Positions 45,520-54,709 of a stretch of DNA of 64,000 nt are shown here, piece by piece. Under the pieces are notes generated by a model. That model had not been told where the DNA came from, searched no databases, and saw only the letters and a list, made by a program, of their open reading frames with translations. The first letter of the stretch is position 1, and each line of letters opens with the position of its first letter. The translations under genes were made by a program, and so were the position numbers. Source of the DNA: Escherichia sp. ESNIH1 (GTDB lineage: Bacteria; Pseudomonadota; Gammaproteobacteria; Enterobacterales; Enterobacteriaceae); NCBI GenBank assembly GCA_002918705.1, contig PQKR01000004.1, positions 310,001 to 374,000 on the forward strand. Reading direction: 5' to 3'.

Positions 45520-46833
45520 ATGGCGACTACACGACAGTTACGGCTGGGCACGATTTTGCAGGGCGCATCGGGAAATATGTCTGCCTGGCGTCATCCGGCA
45601 GCGGTGGCCGATGCCAGCATCAACTTTGAATTTGTCAAAGAGACCGCCCGTAAAGCTGAACAGGGGAAGCTGGATTTCCTGTTCGTGGCCGACGGCCTGT
45701 ACATTAATGAGAAATCGATTCCGCACTTCCTTAATCGCTTCGAGCCGTTGACTGTGCTCTCTGCGCTGGCCAGCCTGACTACCCATCTTGGGCTGGTGGG
45801 GACGCTCTCTACCTCCTATAGCGAGCCCTTTACCGTAGCGCGCCAGTTTGCCAGCCTCGATCATCTGAGCAATGGCCGGGCGGGGTGGAACGTTGTGACC
45901 TCACCACTGGAGGGCTCGGCGAAGAACTTCTCCCGTGACAAACACCCCGAGCACGCGCTGCGCTACCGCATTGCCGATGAGTACCTGGCGGTGGTGAAAG
46001 GGCTATGGGACTCCTGGGAGGAGGACGCCTTTGTGCGTAACAAAGAGAGCGGGCAGTTTTTCGATCCGCAAAAGCTGCACACCCTCAATCACAGCGGGGA
46101 GTTTTTCCAGGTGGCCGGGCCGCTCAATATTGGCCGTACGCCGCAGCATCGTCCCATTATTTTCCAGGCCGGAGCCTCAGAGGATGGCAAAAAGCTCGCC
46201 GCCCGCCACGCCGACGCCATTTTTACCCACCACGACACCCTCGAGGAGGCCAAAGCCTTCTATCGCGACGTAAAGCAGCAATTAGAGGCTAACCATCGTC
46301 AGCCTGAGGATCTCAAGATATTCCAGGGCGTCAGCATCATCGTGGGTGACAACGACGCCGATGTCGAGGCGCAGTACCAGACCACCGCCGCGCTGGTCTC
46401 AATAAACGATGCCCTCAACTACCTTGGCCGCTACTTTGAGCACCATGATTTTAGCCAGTATCCCCTCGACGAGCCGTTCCCGGATATTGGTGATTTGGGC
46501 CAGAACAGCTTTCGCAGCACCACCGATGAGATCAAGCGTAACGCCCGGGAGCGGAACCTGACCCTGCGCCAGGTGGCCCTGGAGAGCGCCTCGCCGCGGC
46601 CGCGCTTTGCCGGCACGCCGGAGCAGGTAGCCGACGGCCTCCAGCACTGGTTTGACGAGCGGGCCGCCGACGGATTTATCATCCAGGGCGGTACGCCAGA
46701 GAGCTTTGCCCACGTTGTGGATCGGGTCGTGCCCATTCTTCAGGCGCGGGGCCTGTTCCGCACCGACTATCCCGGCACTACGCTGCGCGAAACGCTGGGT
46801 TTATCTAATCCTGATAATCAATTCATAAAATAA
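45520..46833 (+). CDS. NtaA/SnaA/DszA-family FMN-dependent monooxygenase
   Basis: A 437-residue flavin monooxygenase of the family containing nitrilotriacetate (NtaA) and dibenzothiophene sulfone (DszA) monooxygenases and Bacillus CmoJ/YxeK. Family text: [25 protein letters not shown], and [26 protein letters not shown]. In CmoJ and YxeK these enzymes cleave C-S bonds of N-acetylated S-substituted cysteines, which is my favoured role here. It needs reduced FMN from a reductase elsewhere. It sits 23 bp before the first binding-protein gene. Confidence 0.87.
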   Translation: MATTRQLRLGTILQGASGNMSAWRHPAAVADASINFEFVKETARKAEQGKLDFLFVADGLYINEKSIPHFLNRFEPLTVLSALASLTTHLGLVGTLSTSYSEPFTVARQFASLDHLSNGRAGWNVVTSPLEGSAKNFSRDKHPEHALRYRIADEYLAVVKGLWDSWEEDAFVRNKESGQFFDPQKLHTLNHSGEFFQVAGPLNIGRTPQHRPIIFQAGASEDGKKLAARHADAIFTHHDTLEEAKAFYRDVKQQLEANHRQPEDLKIFQGVSIIVGDNDADVEAQYQTTAALVSINDALNYLGRYFEHHDFSQYPLDEPFPDIGDLGQNSFRSTTDEIKRNARERNLTLRQVALESASPRPRFAGTPEQVADGLQHWFDERAADGFIIQGGTPESFAHVVDRVVPILQARGLFRTDYPGTTLRETLGLSNPDNQFIK

Positions 46834-46855
46834 TAATTTCATAAAGGGATCCGCT

Positions 46856-47788
46856 ATGCAGAAATCAACGCTACTTCTGGCCATGTCGCTCGCCTTGACG
46901 CCGCTGGCGTGGGCTGACAGCGTCACCATTAACGGCACCGGCGTGAGCCTTGACGCCAACAAAGCGCCTGTGCATACCGCTAAAAATGCTCAGGCGGTGG
47001 CGGAGCTGCCACAGGGCTACCGCTTCGCTCAGCCGGGCAAGTTTACCGTGGCGGTGGCCGCGTTGAACTCGCCTCCGCTGACGGTCTTCTCCGATGACAA
47101 TAAAACGCTGCTGGGCAGCGAGGTAGATATTGCCCGGCTGGTGGCGGACAGCCTTGGCCTTGAGCTGAACGTCGTGCCGACCTCGTGGGAGGACTGGCCT
47201 CTGGGCGTCTCGTCCGGCAAGTATGACGCCGCCATCAGCAATATTACCGTCACTAAAGAGCGTAAAGAGAAGTTCGACTTCGCCACCTACCGCAAGGATT
47301 CACTGGGCTTCTATGTGAAGTCGACCAGCCCGATCAAATCCATTGAGAAAGCCGAAGATATTGCCGGGCTGCGGATCATTGTGGGATCGGGAACTAACCA
47401 GGAGGCGATCCTGCTGGCGTGGGACAAGGCTAACCAGCAGAAGGGGCTGAAGCCGTTTACCCCGGTCTATACCAAGGACGATGCCGCCCAGACGCTGGCG
47501 ATCCAGTCCGGCCGTGCCGACGCCTTTTTCGGTCCGAACGTGATTGGCGCATGGAAGGCGGCGCTGACTAATAAGACGAAGCTGGTAGGGAGCGTCGACG
47601 GCGGCTGGCCGAAAGCGGCGCACATAGCGGTGACGTTGAAGAAGGGCAGCGGGCTGGTGGAGCCGATACAGACCGCGCTTAACGGCGCGATCAAGAACGG
47701 CGACTATGACAAAGTGCTGGCCCGCTGGGGTGAGGGAGTGGAGCGCATCTCCGCCTCAGAAATTAACCCGGAAGGATTGGGCGACTAA
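46856..47788 (+). CDS. Amino-acid-type ABC transporter binding protein 1
   Basis: A 310-residue periplasmic family 3 solute-binding protein with a Sec signal peptide (1-20, ending PLAWA). The ligand-binding fold signature is IARLVADSLGLELNVVPTSWEDWPLGVSSGKYDAAISNITVTKERKEKFDFA when read in segments. It belongs with the permease and ATPase that follow. It is paralogous to the binding protein at the end of the operon, suggesting two ligands or two affinities. Confidence 0.87.
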   Translation: MQKSTLLLAMSLALTPLAWADSVTINGTGVSLDANKAPVHTAKNAQAVAELPQGYRFAQPGKFTVAVAALNSPPLTVFSDDNKTLLGSEVDIARLVADSLGLELNVVPTSWEDWPLGVSSGKYDAAISNITVTKERKEKFDFATYRKDSLGFYVKSTSPIKSIEKAEDIAGLRIIVGSGTNQEAILLAWDKANQQKGLKPFTPVYTKDDAAQTLAIQSGRADAFFGPNVIGAWKAALTNKTKLVGSVDGGWPKAAHIAVTLKKGSGLVEPIQTALNGAIKNGDYDKVLARWGEGVERISASEINPEGLGD

Positions 47789-47798
47789 GGAGAGAGCC

Positions 47799-48305
47799 AT
47801 GCGCGAACGTTTTCGTGATGTCCCAATGGATGCCCCCGAACTGCAACCCATTATCGAGGGGCTATTTGGCGAGTACGCCGCCCGCTATGGAGACTACTTT
47901 GCCAAAGACGCGGAGGTAGAGCTGAACGAGTGGTATCTGCCGCCGCAGGGGCTGTTTCTGGTCCTGGAGCGCGACGGAGAGATTATCGCCACTGGAGCCT
48001 ATAAGCCATTCGACGCGCAGACGGCGGAGATCAAGCGTATCTGGACCCAGCGCACCCTGCGTCAGCAGGGTCTGGCGGGGCGCATGATGCAGGCTCTGGA
48101 GCAGCGGGCGTCCCTTGTGGGCTATCGGCGGATCTTTCTTACCACCGGCTTTCGCCAGCCGGAGGCGGTAAAGCTCTACCTGAGCCTGGGGTATGAAGCC
48201 CACTTCGATCTCCATCGCGATCCCGAGGAGTACAGCCTGCCGCCCTATGATGGACGGCTGCGCTTTACCAAAACGCTGGACGTTGCCCTGCGCCACTCTG
48301 CCTGA
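47799..48305 (+). CDS. GNAT-family N-acetyltransferase (operon member)
   Basis: A 168-residue GNAT protein. The acetyl-CoA loop is QRTLRQQGLAGRMMQALE (Q/RxxGxG/A type, about residues 86-103). The start at 47799 follows AAGGAGAGA; an upstream in-frame extension lies within the preceding gene and is rejected. Paired with an M20 deacylase and monooxygenases, it is expected to N-acetylate the imported amino acid before oxidation, like YtmI or YxeL in Bacillus (inference). Confidence 0.84.
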   Translation: MRERFRDVPMDAPELQPIIEGLFGEYAARYGDYFAKDAEVELNEWYLPPQGLFLVLERDGEIIATGAYKPFDAQTAEIKRIWTQRTLRQQGLAGRMMQALEQRASLVGYRRIFLTTGFRQPEAVKLYLSLGYEAHFDLHRDPEEYSLPPYDGRLRFTKTLDVALRHSA

Positions 48306-48314
48306 GGAAAAAAG

Positions 48315-49244
48315 ATGACCACACCGGAAACCATTAAAGTGATCCCCGCCCGCTATCCGCTGCGCACCCTGGGCGCGTTCGTGGCCCTGTTCGTGCTGGC
48401 GGTGGTGGTCCAGTCCGTTGCCTTTAACCCGCGCTGGGAGTGGAGCGTATTTGCACGCTGGTTCTTCGATCCGGCGATCCTCTATGGCGTGGGTCAGACG
48501 CTGCTGCTGACCCTGCTGGGAACAGTATTGAGCATCATAATCGGTGGGCTGCTGGCGCTGGCGCGCCTCTCATCCTCCTGGCTACTGAGCAGCCTCGCCT
48601 GGGGCTACATCTGGCTGTTTCGCTCCCTGCCGCTGATTGTGGTGCTGATCATTCTCTACAACTTCTCCTACCTCTACGACACGTTGACCATCGGTATTCC
48701 CTTTACCGCGATTAGCTGGGGAAAGTTCGAAACTATCAACGTGCTGGGGCAGTTCTCAACGGCGGTGGTGGGGCTGACGCTGGTCCAGAGCGCCTATACC
48801 GCCGAGATTATCCGCGGCGGATTTTTAGGCGTCGATCACGGCCAGTACGAGGCCGCTGCCGCCCTCGGCTTACCGGCGTGGCGTCGCACCCTGCGCATTA
48901 TTTTGCCCCAGGCGCTGCGCACCATCCTGCCGTCGGGCTTTAACGAGATCATCAGCCTCGCCAAGGGAACGGCGATGGTCTACGTGCTGGCAATGCCGGA
49001 GCTGTTCTACACCATTCAGATGATCTACAACCGTACCCAGGAGGTGATCCCCCTCCTGATGGTCGGCGCGGTATGGTATCTGGCGATCACCAGCGTGCTG
49101 TCGATTATTCAGCACCTCGTGGAGCGCGCCCTGGCCCGCAGCGAGCGCCGTTCGGCTATCAACGCCGCGCCGCGTGCCTCCCGTGTGGCTTCCCCAGCCA
49201 CCCACGTTAACGCCCAGGAGCCTGTCCATGCCCACCTCTCATAA
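48315..49244 (+). CDS. Amino-acid-type ABC transporter permease
   Basis: A 309-residue inner-membrane permease of the HisM/GlnP group with about five or six segments. The EAA coupling motif is YEAAAALGLPAWRRTLRIILPQ. It is a single permease gene, so the channel is presumably a homodimer. Its last 17 nt overlap the ATPase start. Confidence 0.87.
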   Translation: MTTPETIKVIPARYPLRTLGAFVALFVLAVVVQSVAFNPRWEWSVFARWFFDPAILYGVGQTLLLTLLGTVLSIIIGGLLALARLSSSWLLSSLAWGYIWLFRSLPLIVVLIILYNFSYLYDTLTIGIPFTAISWGKFETINVLGQFSTAVVGLTLVQSAYTAEIIRGGFLGVDHGQYEAAAALGLPAWRRTLRIILPQALRTILPSGFNEIISLAKGTAMVYVLAMPELFYTIQMIYNRTQEVIPLLMVGAVWYLAITSVLSIIQHLVERALARSERRSAINAAPRASRVASPATHVNAQEPVHAHLS

Positions 49245-50001
49245 TGGTCATATCTCAATTACCGGCGTCAGCAAATACTTTGGTCGCCATAAGGCGCTGG
49301 ACGGCGTCTCGCTGGAGCTGCCCCCCGGCTCGGTGACGGTGATCCTTGGCCCCTCAGGTTCAGGTAAATCGACGTTGCTGCGGGCGATCAACCATCTGGA
49401 GCGGGTGGATGAGGGCTTTATTCAGATCGACGGCGATTACATCGGCTATCGCCGGGAAGGTGACAGGCTTTATGAGCTGAAGGAGAAAGAGATCCTGCGC
49501 CAGCGCATCAACGTCGGTTACGTTTTCCAAAACTTCAATCTCTTTCCGCATCTGACGGTGCTGGAGAATCTGATTGAAGCGCCTGTCGCCCATAAGCAAC
49601 TCAGCCGCAAGGCCGCCGTCGAGCGGGCCTACGAGCTACTCGACGTGGTAGGCCTGCGCAATAAGGCCGATGCCTGGTCGCGCCATCTCTCCGGCGGCCA
49701 GCAGCAGCGTATCGCCATTGCCCGGGCGCTGGCCCTGCGTCCGCGGGTCATGCTGTTCGATGAGCCAACCTCGGCCCTTGATCCCGAACTGGTGGGCGAG
49801 GTGCTTGACGTTATCAAAACCCTGGCCCGCTCCGGTACCACTCTGGTGGTGGTCACCCATGAGATTGGCTTTGCCCGGGAAGTGGCAGACAAGGTGGTGT
49901 TTATGGTGGATGGGAAGATTGTCGAGCAGGGGAGCAGTGAAGAGGTGCTAAACCGCCCGCAGCACCCCCGCACCCAGCAGTTCTTATCAAAAGTGCTTTA
50001 A
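49228..50001 (+). CDS. Amino-acid-type ABC transporter ATP-binding protein
   Basis: A 257-residue ATPase of the GlnQ/HisP type. Walker A is GPSGSGKST, the signature is LSGGQQQRI, Walker B is VMLFDEPTSALDPE, and the switch His lies in VVTHEIGFA. The start at 49228 follows CAGGAG and overlaps the permease gene; ATG 49174 would add an unrelated leader. It energises uptake for the operon. Confidence 0.9.
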   Translation: MPTSHNGHISITGVSKYFGRHKALDGVSLELPPGSVTVILGPSGSGKSTLLRAINHLERVDEGFIQIDGDYIGYRREGDRLYELKEKEILRQRINVGYVFQNFNLFPHLTVLENLIEAPVAHKQLSRKAAVERAYELLDVVGLRNKADAWSRHLSGGQQQRIAIARALALRPRVMLFDEPTSALDPELVGEVLDVIKTLARSGTTLVVVTHEIGFAREVADKVVFMVDGKIVEQGSSEEVLNRPQHPRTQQFLSKVL

Positions 50002-50010
50002 GGAGCCGGT

Positions 50011-50904
50011 ATGAAACAGGGACTATTGGTGCTGCTGCTGGTTAGCGCCGGGAGCTATGCTCAGGGAACCATCGATCTTGCGGCAAATGAAAAACCGCTT
50101 CACGCCGCGCGTGATGAGGCGGCGATAGCGAAGCTCCCCGCTGACTATCGGTTTGTCCAGCCAGGGACGCTGACGGTAGCTGTCTCTGCGCTTAACTCGC
50201 CGCCGCTGGCGCTGTTGGCCAGCGACAACCGCACGCGGGTAGGGAGCGATCCGGATATCGCCAGGCTGCTGGCCGACAGCCTTGGGCTAAAGGTTAAAAT
50301 CATTCCCACCGCCTGGGAGGACTGGCCGCTCGGTATCTCGTCCGGGCGTTACGACGTGGCGCTGGTCAATATTGCCGTTACCGAGCAGCGTAAAGAGAAG
50401 TTCGATTTCGCGACCTACCGCGTCGACTCTCTGGCTTTTTCAGTGAAGTCCACCAGCAAGATTGCGGCGGTAAACAAGGCGGCGGATCTGGCCGGGTTAA
50501 AGGTGATTGTCGGTTCCGGCACCAATCAGGAGAAGATCCTGCTCGGCTGGAATGAAGAGAACCGGGCGGCCGGACGCCAACCGGCGCTGCCGGTCTATCT
50601 TACCGACGATGCCTCGGCCAACCTGTTTATCCAGTCGGGCCGGGCCGACGTCTTCTTTGGTCCGCAGTCGGTGGCCTCTTATAAAGCAGCGCTAAACGGC
50701 AATACGAAAGTGGTCGGTCTCGGCCCTAAAAAAGCCTATGTCGCGACAACAACCAAAAAGGGCAACGGCCTGGCCCTGGCGCTTCAGGCGGCGCTTAACG
50801 GGGCGATAGCCCGCGGCGAGTATCAGAAAGTGCTGGCCCGCTGGGGCGAAGAGGGGGAGGCGGTTACCGCCTCCGTCGTAAACCCGCCGGGGATCGTTTA
50901 CTGA
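50011..50904 (+). CDS. Amino-acid-type ABC transporter binding protein 2
   Basis: A 297-residue periplasmic binding protein with a short signal peptide (1-18, ending GSYAQ). Large blocks agree with binding protein 1 (VSALNSPPLALLASDN, SSGRYDVALVNIAVTEQRKEKFDFATYR, VGSGTNQEKILLGW), so it arose by duplication. It is the last gene of the operon. No clear terminator follows; the convergent talrD gene begins 24 bp on. Confidence 0.87.
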   Translation: MKQGLLVLLLVSAGSYAQGTIDLAANEKPLHAARDEAAIAKLPADYRFVQPGTLTVAVSALNSPPLALLASDNRTRVGSDPDIARLLADSLGLKVKIIPTAWEDWPLGISSGRYDVALVNIAVTEQRKEKFDFATYRVDSLAFSVKSTSKIAAVNKAADLAGLKVIVGSGTNQEKILLGWNEENRAAGRQPALPVYLTDDASANLFIQSGRADVFFGPQSVASYKAALNGNTKVVGLGPKKAYVATTTKKGNGLALALQAALNGAIARGEYQKVLARWGEEGEAVTASVVNPPGIVY

Positions 50905-50928
50905 TGAAAAGCTCTCCGGCGCAAGGCG

Positions 50929-52125
50929 CTATGGCCGTTTGCCAAATTCAACGGTCAGCTGCGTCCAGCGCCGCGCCTGTTCGCTCAGCGTAAAGCCGAG
51001 TCCGTGGCGCTCGGAGACGTACATCCGACCATCGCGCAGCTCGAGCTGCTCGTTAAATAGCGGGTTTAGCCACTCAAAGTGCTCCAGCCACGGCTCCAGC
51101 GGGTAGGCCGCCGCCAGATGCAGATGCACCTCCATTGCAAAATGCGGAGCCAGCTTGCGTCCATGCTTTGCCGCCAGATCCATAATCTTCAGGAACGGTG
51201 AGATGCCGCCGACCCGTGGCGCATCCGGCTGGACGAAATCGCTGGCGTTACCGAGGATCAACTGCTCATGCTCGCGGAAGCTGGTCAGCATTTCGCCGGT
51301 CGCGATCGGCGTGTCCAGCGCGGCGGCGAGCTGGGCGTGGCCCTCTACGTCATAGGCGTCGAGCGGCTCCTCGATCCAGATCAGGTTGAACTGCTCCATT
51401 TTACGCCCCATGCGAATTGCGGTTTCGCGATCCCACTGCTGGTTAGCGTCTACCATCAGCGGGAAATCATCTCCCAGCGCCTCGCGTACGGCGGTCAGGC
51501 GGCGCATATCCTCAGCGGTATTGGGTTGGCCAACCTTTAGCTTGATGCCGCCAATGCCGTTCTCCCGGGAGATGGTGACGTTTTTCAACACCTGGTCCAG
51601 TGGCGTATGCAGGAAGCCGCCGGAGGTGTTATAGCACTGAACCGAGTCGCGATGGGAGCCCAGCAGCTTCGCCAGCGGCAGGCCAGCGCGTTTAGCTTTC
51701 ATATCCCACAGGGCGATATCGAAAGGGGAGATAGCCTGTACCGCCATGCCGCTGCGCCCTACGGATGCGCCTGCCCACAGCAGCTTGCTGTAGATCTTGT
51801 CGATATCATTAGGATCTTCCCCCAGTAGATTATCGGCAATCTCTTTGGCATGGGCGTAGATACCCTGGCCGCCGGCGCGCTTGGAGTAGCTAAAACCTAC
51901 GCCCTCGACGCCGTCACGGGAGCGGATCTCCGCCACGATAATCGCCACTTCGGTCAGAGGTTTCTGCCTACCGGTTAACACTTTGGCATCGCTAACCGGC
52001 GTAGCCAGCGGCAGGAAGGCGAGGGAGAGCTTTACCCACTCAATACGATCCCCGGTTTCCGCTGCCGTTTTAACACCTTCTGCTTTGGCATAGGTGACTG
52101 AATCAGAATTTGCGCTAGAGGTCAT
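50929..52125 (-). CDS. L-talarate/galactarate dehydratase
   Basis: A 398-residue enolase-superfamily (mandelate racemase subgroup) enzyme, nearly identical in wording and length to Salmonella TalrD/GalrD. It dehydrates, and epimerises, L-talarate and galactarate to 5-keto-4-deoxy-D-glucarate. Catalytic and Mg sites: the KxK motif in GGIKLKVGQ, the metal ligands in MVDANQQWD, WIEEPLDAYD and ATGEML, and the His in LAPHFAMEVHLH. Only the dehydratase and a divergent LacI regulator are here; no transporter or aldolase is adjacent. Confidence 0.92.
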   Translation of the reverse strand: MTSSANSDSVTYAKAEGVKTAAETGDRIEWVKLSLAFLPLATPVSDAKVLTGRQKPLTEVAIIVAEIRSRDGVEGVGFSYSKRAGGQGIYAHAKEIADNLLGEDPNDIDKIYSKLLWAGASVGRSGMAVQAISPFDIALWDMKAKRAGLPLAKLLGSHRDSVQCYNTSGGFLHTPLDQVLKNVTISRENGIGGIKLKVGQPNTAEDMRRLTAVREALGDDFPLMVDANQQWDRETAIRMGRKMEQFNLIWIEEPLDAYDVEGHAQLAAALDTPIATGEMLTSFREHEQLILGNASDFVQPDAPRVGGISPFLKIMDLAAKHGRKLAPHFAMEVHLHLAAAYPLEPWLEHFEWLNPLFNEQLELRDGRMYVSERHGLGFTLSEQARRWTQLTVEFGKRP

Positions 52126-52147
52126 CTCACTCTCCGTTGGTGATAAA

Positions 52148-52163
52148 ATGTTTGCGCTAACAT
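52148..52163. promoter_or_regulatory. LacI-type operator upstream of the dehydratase gene
   Basis: ATGTTTGCGCTAACAT is a 16-bp palindrome (seven of eight pairs match) with the central CG step typical of LacI/GntR operators. It sits 22-38 bp before the dehydratase start, where it would overlap the promoter or leader. Confidence 0.7.
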
Positions 52164-52317
52164 TTATAGTTCACCGCGCGATGAGTCGCTACAGTCCTAA
52201 GGAGAATGTGTACGACCGATCACAGTTTCACCCCGGCCAGGATACATTAGCGTGTGGATTAAGAGGGCGGCATGATGAATAATGGATGAAATGCTTTTGA
52301 GAACAGGTTGATACTGT

Positions 52318-53337
52318 GTGACCACGCCTAAAATCTCCCGCCCGCAGCCGCCCAGAGCGCCCACTCTTGATGATGTGGCCCGCGTCGCCGGGTTGTCGTC
52401 GATGACCGTCAGCCGGGCGATCAATACGCCTGAGCGGGTGCGGCCTGAAACAGTTGAGCGGGTAATGAGTGCCGTTAAGTCTACCGGCTATATTCCCAAC
52501 GCGCTGGCGGGCGGGCTGGCCACCCGACGCAGCAGGCTGGTTGCCGTGGTCGTCCCGCAGATCAATAACAGCATGTTCGTGGATACTATCCAGTCGCTTA
52601 ACGATGCCCTGGCAGCTCGGGGTTACCATATGCTGCTCTGCATGTCGGGCTATACGCCGCAGACGGAAGCCGAGCTGGTAGCGGCGCTGCTTTCGCGCCG
52701 TCCGGATGGCATCGTGTTGACCGGTATTCACCACTCAACGGAGCTAAAAAAGATTGTGCTTAACGCCAGCGTGCCGGTGGTAGAGATCTGGGATTCAACC
52801 CCAACCCCGCTCGATATGCTGGTCGGTTTCTCCCATGAGAAGGTAGGCCAGGCACTGGGGCATTTTTTACAGCGTAAAGGCTACAAGCGTCCTGGGCTAA
52901 TTTGGGCTGAAGACCGTCGCGCTCAGCAGAGGAGAGCAGGGTTGTGTGAGGCGCTAACATTGTGCGGTTTTTCTGCGCCGTTACAGGTAGACGTGCCGCT
53001 CCCCGCCAGGCTGGCGCTGGGCAGGGAAGGAGTGGGAGCGCTGTTGGCTCAGGGAGAGTGTGACGTGGTGGTTTGCAGCTCCGATACCCTGGCCCAGGGG
53101 GCAATCATGGAAGCGGAGAGCCGTGGACTGCGTGTGCCGCAGGATCTGGCCGTGGTCGGCTTCGGCGATCTCGACTTTGCCGCCTCAAACCGGCCAGCCA
53201 TTACTACCGTCAGCGTCGACCGGCATGAGATAGGCCTGCGCGCCGCGACGCTGCTCGCCGATCGCATTGAGGGAATCGACCCTGAAAACGCTATTCAGGA
53301 CGTCGGCTTTACGCTTATTGAGCGCGAGTCGGCTTAA
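52318..53337 (+). CDS. LacI-family transcriptional regulator
   Basis: A 339-residue repressor with the LacI HTH and hinge helix at the N-terminus (TLDDVARVAGLSSMTVSRAI, then IPNALAGGLA) and a periplasmic-binding-protein-like effector domain resembling GntR (IVLTGIHHSTELKKIV). The GTG at 52318 is the start: in-frame ATGs upstream are separated by a stop, and there is no good internal ATG. It is divergent from the talarate/galactarate dehydratase, whose promoter carries a matching operator, so sugar-acid induction is expected. Confidence 0.88.
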   Translation: MTTPKISRPQPPRAPTLDDVARVAGLSSMTVSRAINTPERVRPETVERVMSAVKSTGYIPNALAGGLATRRSRLVAVVVPQINNSMFVDTIQSLNDALAARGYHMLLCMSGYTPQTEAELVAALLSRRPDGIVLTGIHHSTELKKIVLNASVPVVEIWDSTPTPLDMLVGFSHEKVGQALGHFLQRKGYKRPGLIWAEDRRAQQRRAGLCEALTLCGFSAPLQVDVPLPARLALGREGVGALLAQGECDVVVCSSDTLAQGAIMEAESRGLRVPQDLAVVGFGDLDFAASNRPAITTVSVDRHEIGLRAATLLADRIEGIDPENAIQDVGFTLIERESA

Positions 53338-53356
53338 ACAACATGCAGGAGGGTAG

Positions 53357-53830
53357 GTGGTAACGTTCAGATCCCCAACCAGTCGTGAGTTTTCGGCTTT
53401 TGTTGACTATTTTATCCCGGATTATGCCGCCGAGATCGTCAGTAACTATCGTCTCTCAGAGGTGGATGCCGTTGAGCAGGCGCGGCGTGAGCTGGAAGCC
53501 AGCTTTCCCGACGGTGCGAACAGTTCCGGACAAGTACTCCTGTGCATTATTCTGAGCGAGTCTGATAAAGAAAACCATATTGGCTACCTCTGGTACAAGC
53601 CAGATCCGCAGCTGCATTCAGCCTGGATCAATGACTTCTACCTCTTCCCCGCGTACCGGGGGCAAGGTTTAGGTAGCGAAGCCATGAAGCTGCTTGAGCA
53701 GCGCCTTGTGGAAGAGGGCTATAAGCAGGTTAAACTGCGGGTAGCTGCCGGTAACGCCCAGGCCAGACGGGTCTATGAGAATAATGGTTTTAACGTAACC
53801 GGTATCAATATGAATAAAGTGTTGGGATAA
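53357..53830 (+). CDS. GNAT-family N-acetyltransferase
   Basis: A 157-residue GNAT protein with acetyl-CoA loop FPAYRGQGLGSEAMKLLEQ (about residues 97-115) and the C-terminal NAQARRVYENNGF motif. It starts with GTG at 53357 after a strong AGGAGGG site, 19 bp behind the LacI gene, so it may be co-transcribed. The substrate is unknown; there is no close named homologue I recognise. Confidence 0.83.
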   Translation: MVTFRSPTSREFSAFVDYFIPDYAAEIVSNYRLSEVDAVEQARRELEASFPDGANSSGQVLLCIILSESDKENHIGYLWYKPDPQLHSAWINDFYLFPAYRGQGLGSEAMKLLEQRLVEEGYKQVKLRVAAGNAQARRVYENNGFNVTGINMNKVLG

Positions 53831-53867
53831 CAACCCGGCCAGATGCTAATACAACGAGGAGTTTGCT

Positions 53868-54098
53868 ATGCCGCATATCGATATTAAATGTTTCCCCCGC
53901 GACCTGACCGACGAGCAGAAAACCGCTCTGTCAGACGATATTACCGCCGCGATTGTCCGCCATCTCAATAGCAAAGAGAGCTCGGTGAGCGTTGCGCTGA
54001 GCCAGGTTCAGCCTGAGGACTGGAAGGCGAAGGTGTGGGATACGGAGATTGCCCCGCAGAGGGAAGCGCTGATCAAAAAGCCGGGCTACGACATGTAG
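53868..54098 (+). CDS. pptA: PptA (YdcE), 4-oxalocrotonate tautomerase-family protein
   Basis: A 76-residue tautomerase with the catalytic N-terminal proline exposed after Met removal ([10 protein letters not shown]). It matches E. coli PptA, which tautomerises phenylpyruvate in vitro. The start follows CGAGGAG. It is convergent with yddH; a GC hairpin without a T-run (54107-54126) lies between them. Confidence 0.92.
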   Translation: MPHIDIKCFPRDLTDEQKTALSDDITAAIVRHLNSKESSVSVALSQVQPEDWKAKVWDTEIAPQREALIKKPGYDM

Positions 54099-54133
54099 TT
54101 TGCTCTCCCTGCCGTTAGCGGCAGGGAACACGG

Positions 54134-54709
54134 CTACTTATCATTAACGCTCATCTGCTTGCCGCTGGTGACAAAGGTTCCGCCGCCCAGGTGGTGCAGG
54201 GTATTGAGCTTGTCATCATCAAACTGCCAGCGACCGTTGATAAACGCGCGCTCGTCGGCCGCGGCGGCGACCACTTCGCCAAACAGCGTATCGTACTTCT
54301 CCTGCGCGGCGGTAGCCGGCAGCAGGCGACACTCCATCCACGCCAGACAGCGCTCCTCAACCACCGGCAGACCTAATACCGGGCCAGAGATGACCGGAAT
54401 ACCGTAGCAGTTAAATTTATCCTCATCGCGTCCGGTGACGCTCCCCACCGCGTAGGTCCAGTTCCTGGCGGCCACGCCGGGAACCACGATGCCAAACATG
54501 CCGCTGCGCTCAATCAGCTCCCGCGACCAGGCGCTCTTGTCGATCACGATGGCGATGCGCGGCGGGGAGAACTCCACCGGCATTGACCATGCTGCCGCCA
54601 TGATATTGCGGCGATCGATCTGTTCGTCCCGGCTGGTGATCAGTACGGTTGGACCGTGGTTAAGCAGGCGGCTGGCGTGCTCCAGCGCAACGGGGCGGAA
54701 ATAACTCAT
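54134..54709 (-). CDS. yddH: YddH, flavin reductase-like FMN-binding protein
   Basis: A 191-residue protein of the flavin reductase-like split-barrel family, matching E. coli YddH. The FMN-binding region is TSRDEQIDRRNIMAAAWSMP. The family includes NAD(P)H:flavin reductases that supply reduced FMN to two-component monooxygenases; the role of YddH itself is unproven. Two such FMN-dependent monooxygenases are encoded 8-11 kb upstream, so it is a possible partner (inference). Confidence 0.88.
   Translation of the reverse strand: MSYFRPVALEHASRLLNHGPTVLITSRDEQIDRRNIMAAAWSMPVEFSPPRIAIVIDKSAWSRELIERSGMFGIVVPGVAARNWTYAVGSVTGRDEDKFNCYGIPVISGPVLGLPVVEERCLAWMECRLLPATAAQEKYDTLFGEVVAAAADERAFINGRWQFDDDKLNTLHHLGGGTFVTSGKQMSVNDK

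Noticed and set aside
54107-54126. Hairpin between pptA and yddH as a terminator
   Set aside because: The 8-bp stem is good but neither strand has a T-run after it, so I do not call it an intrinsic terminator.
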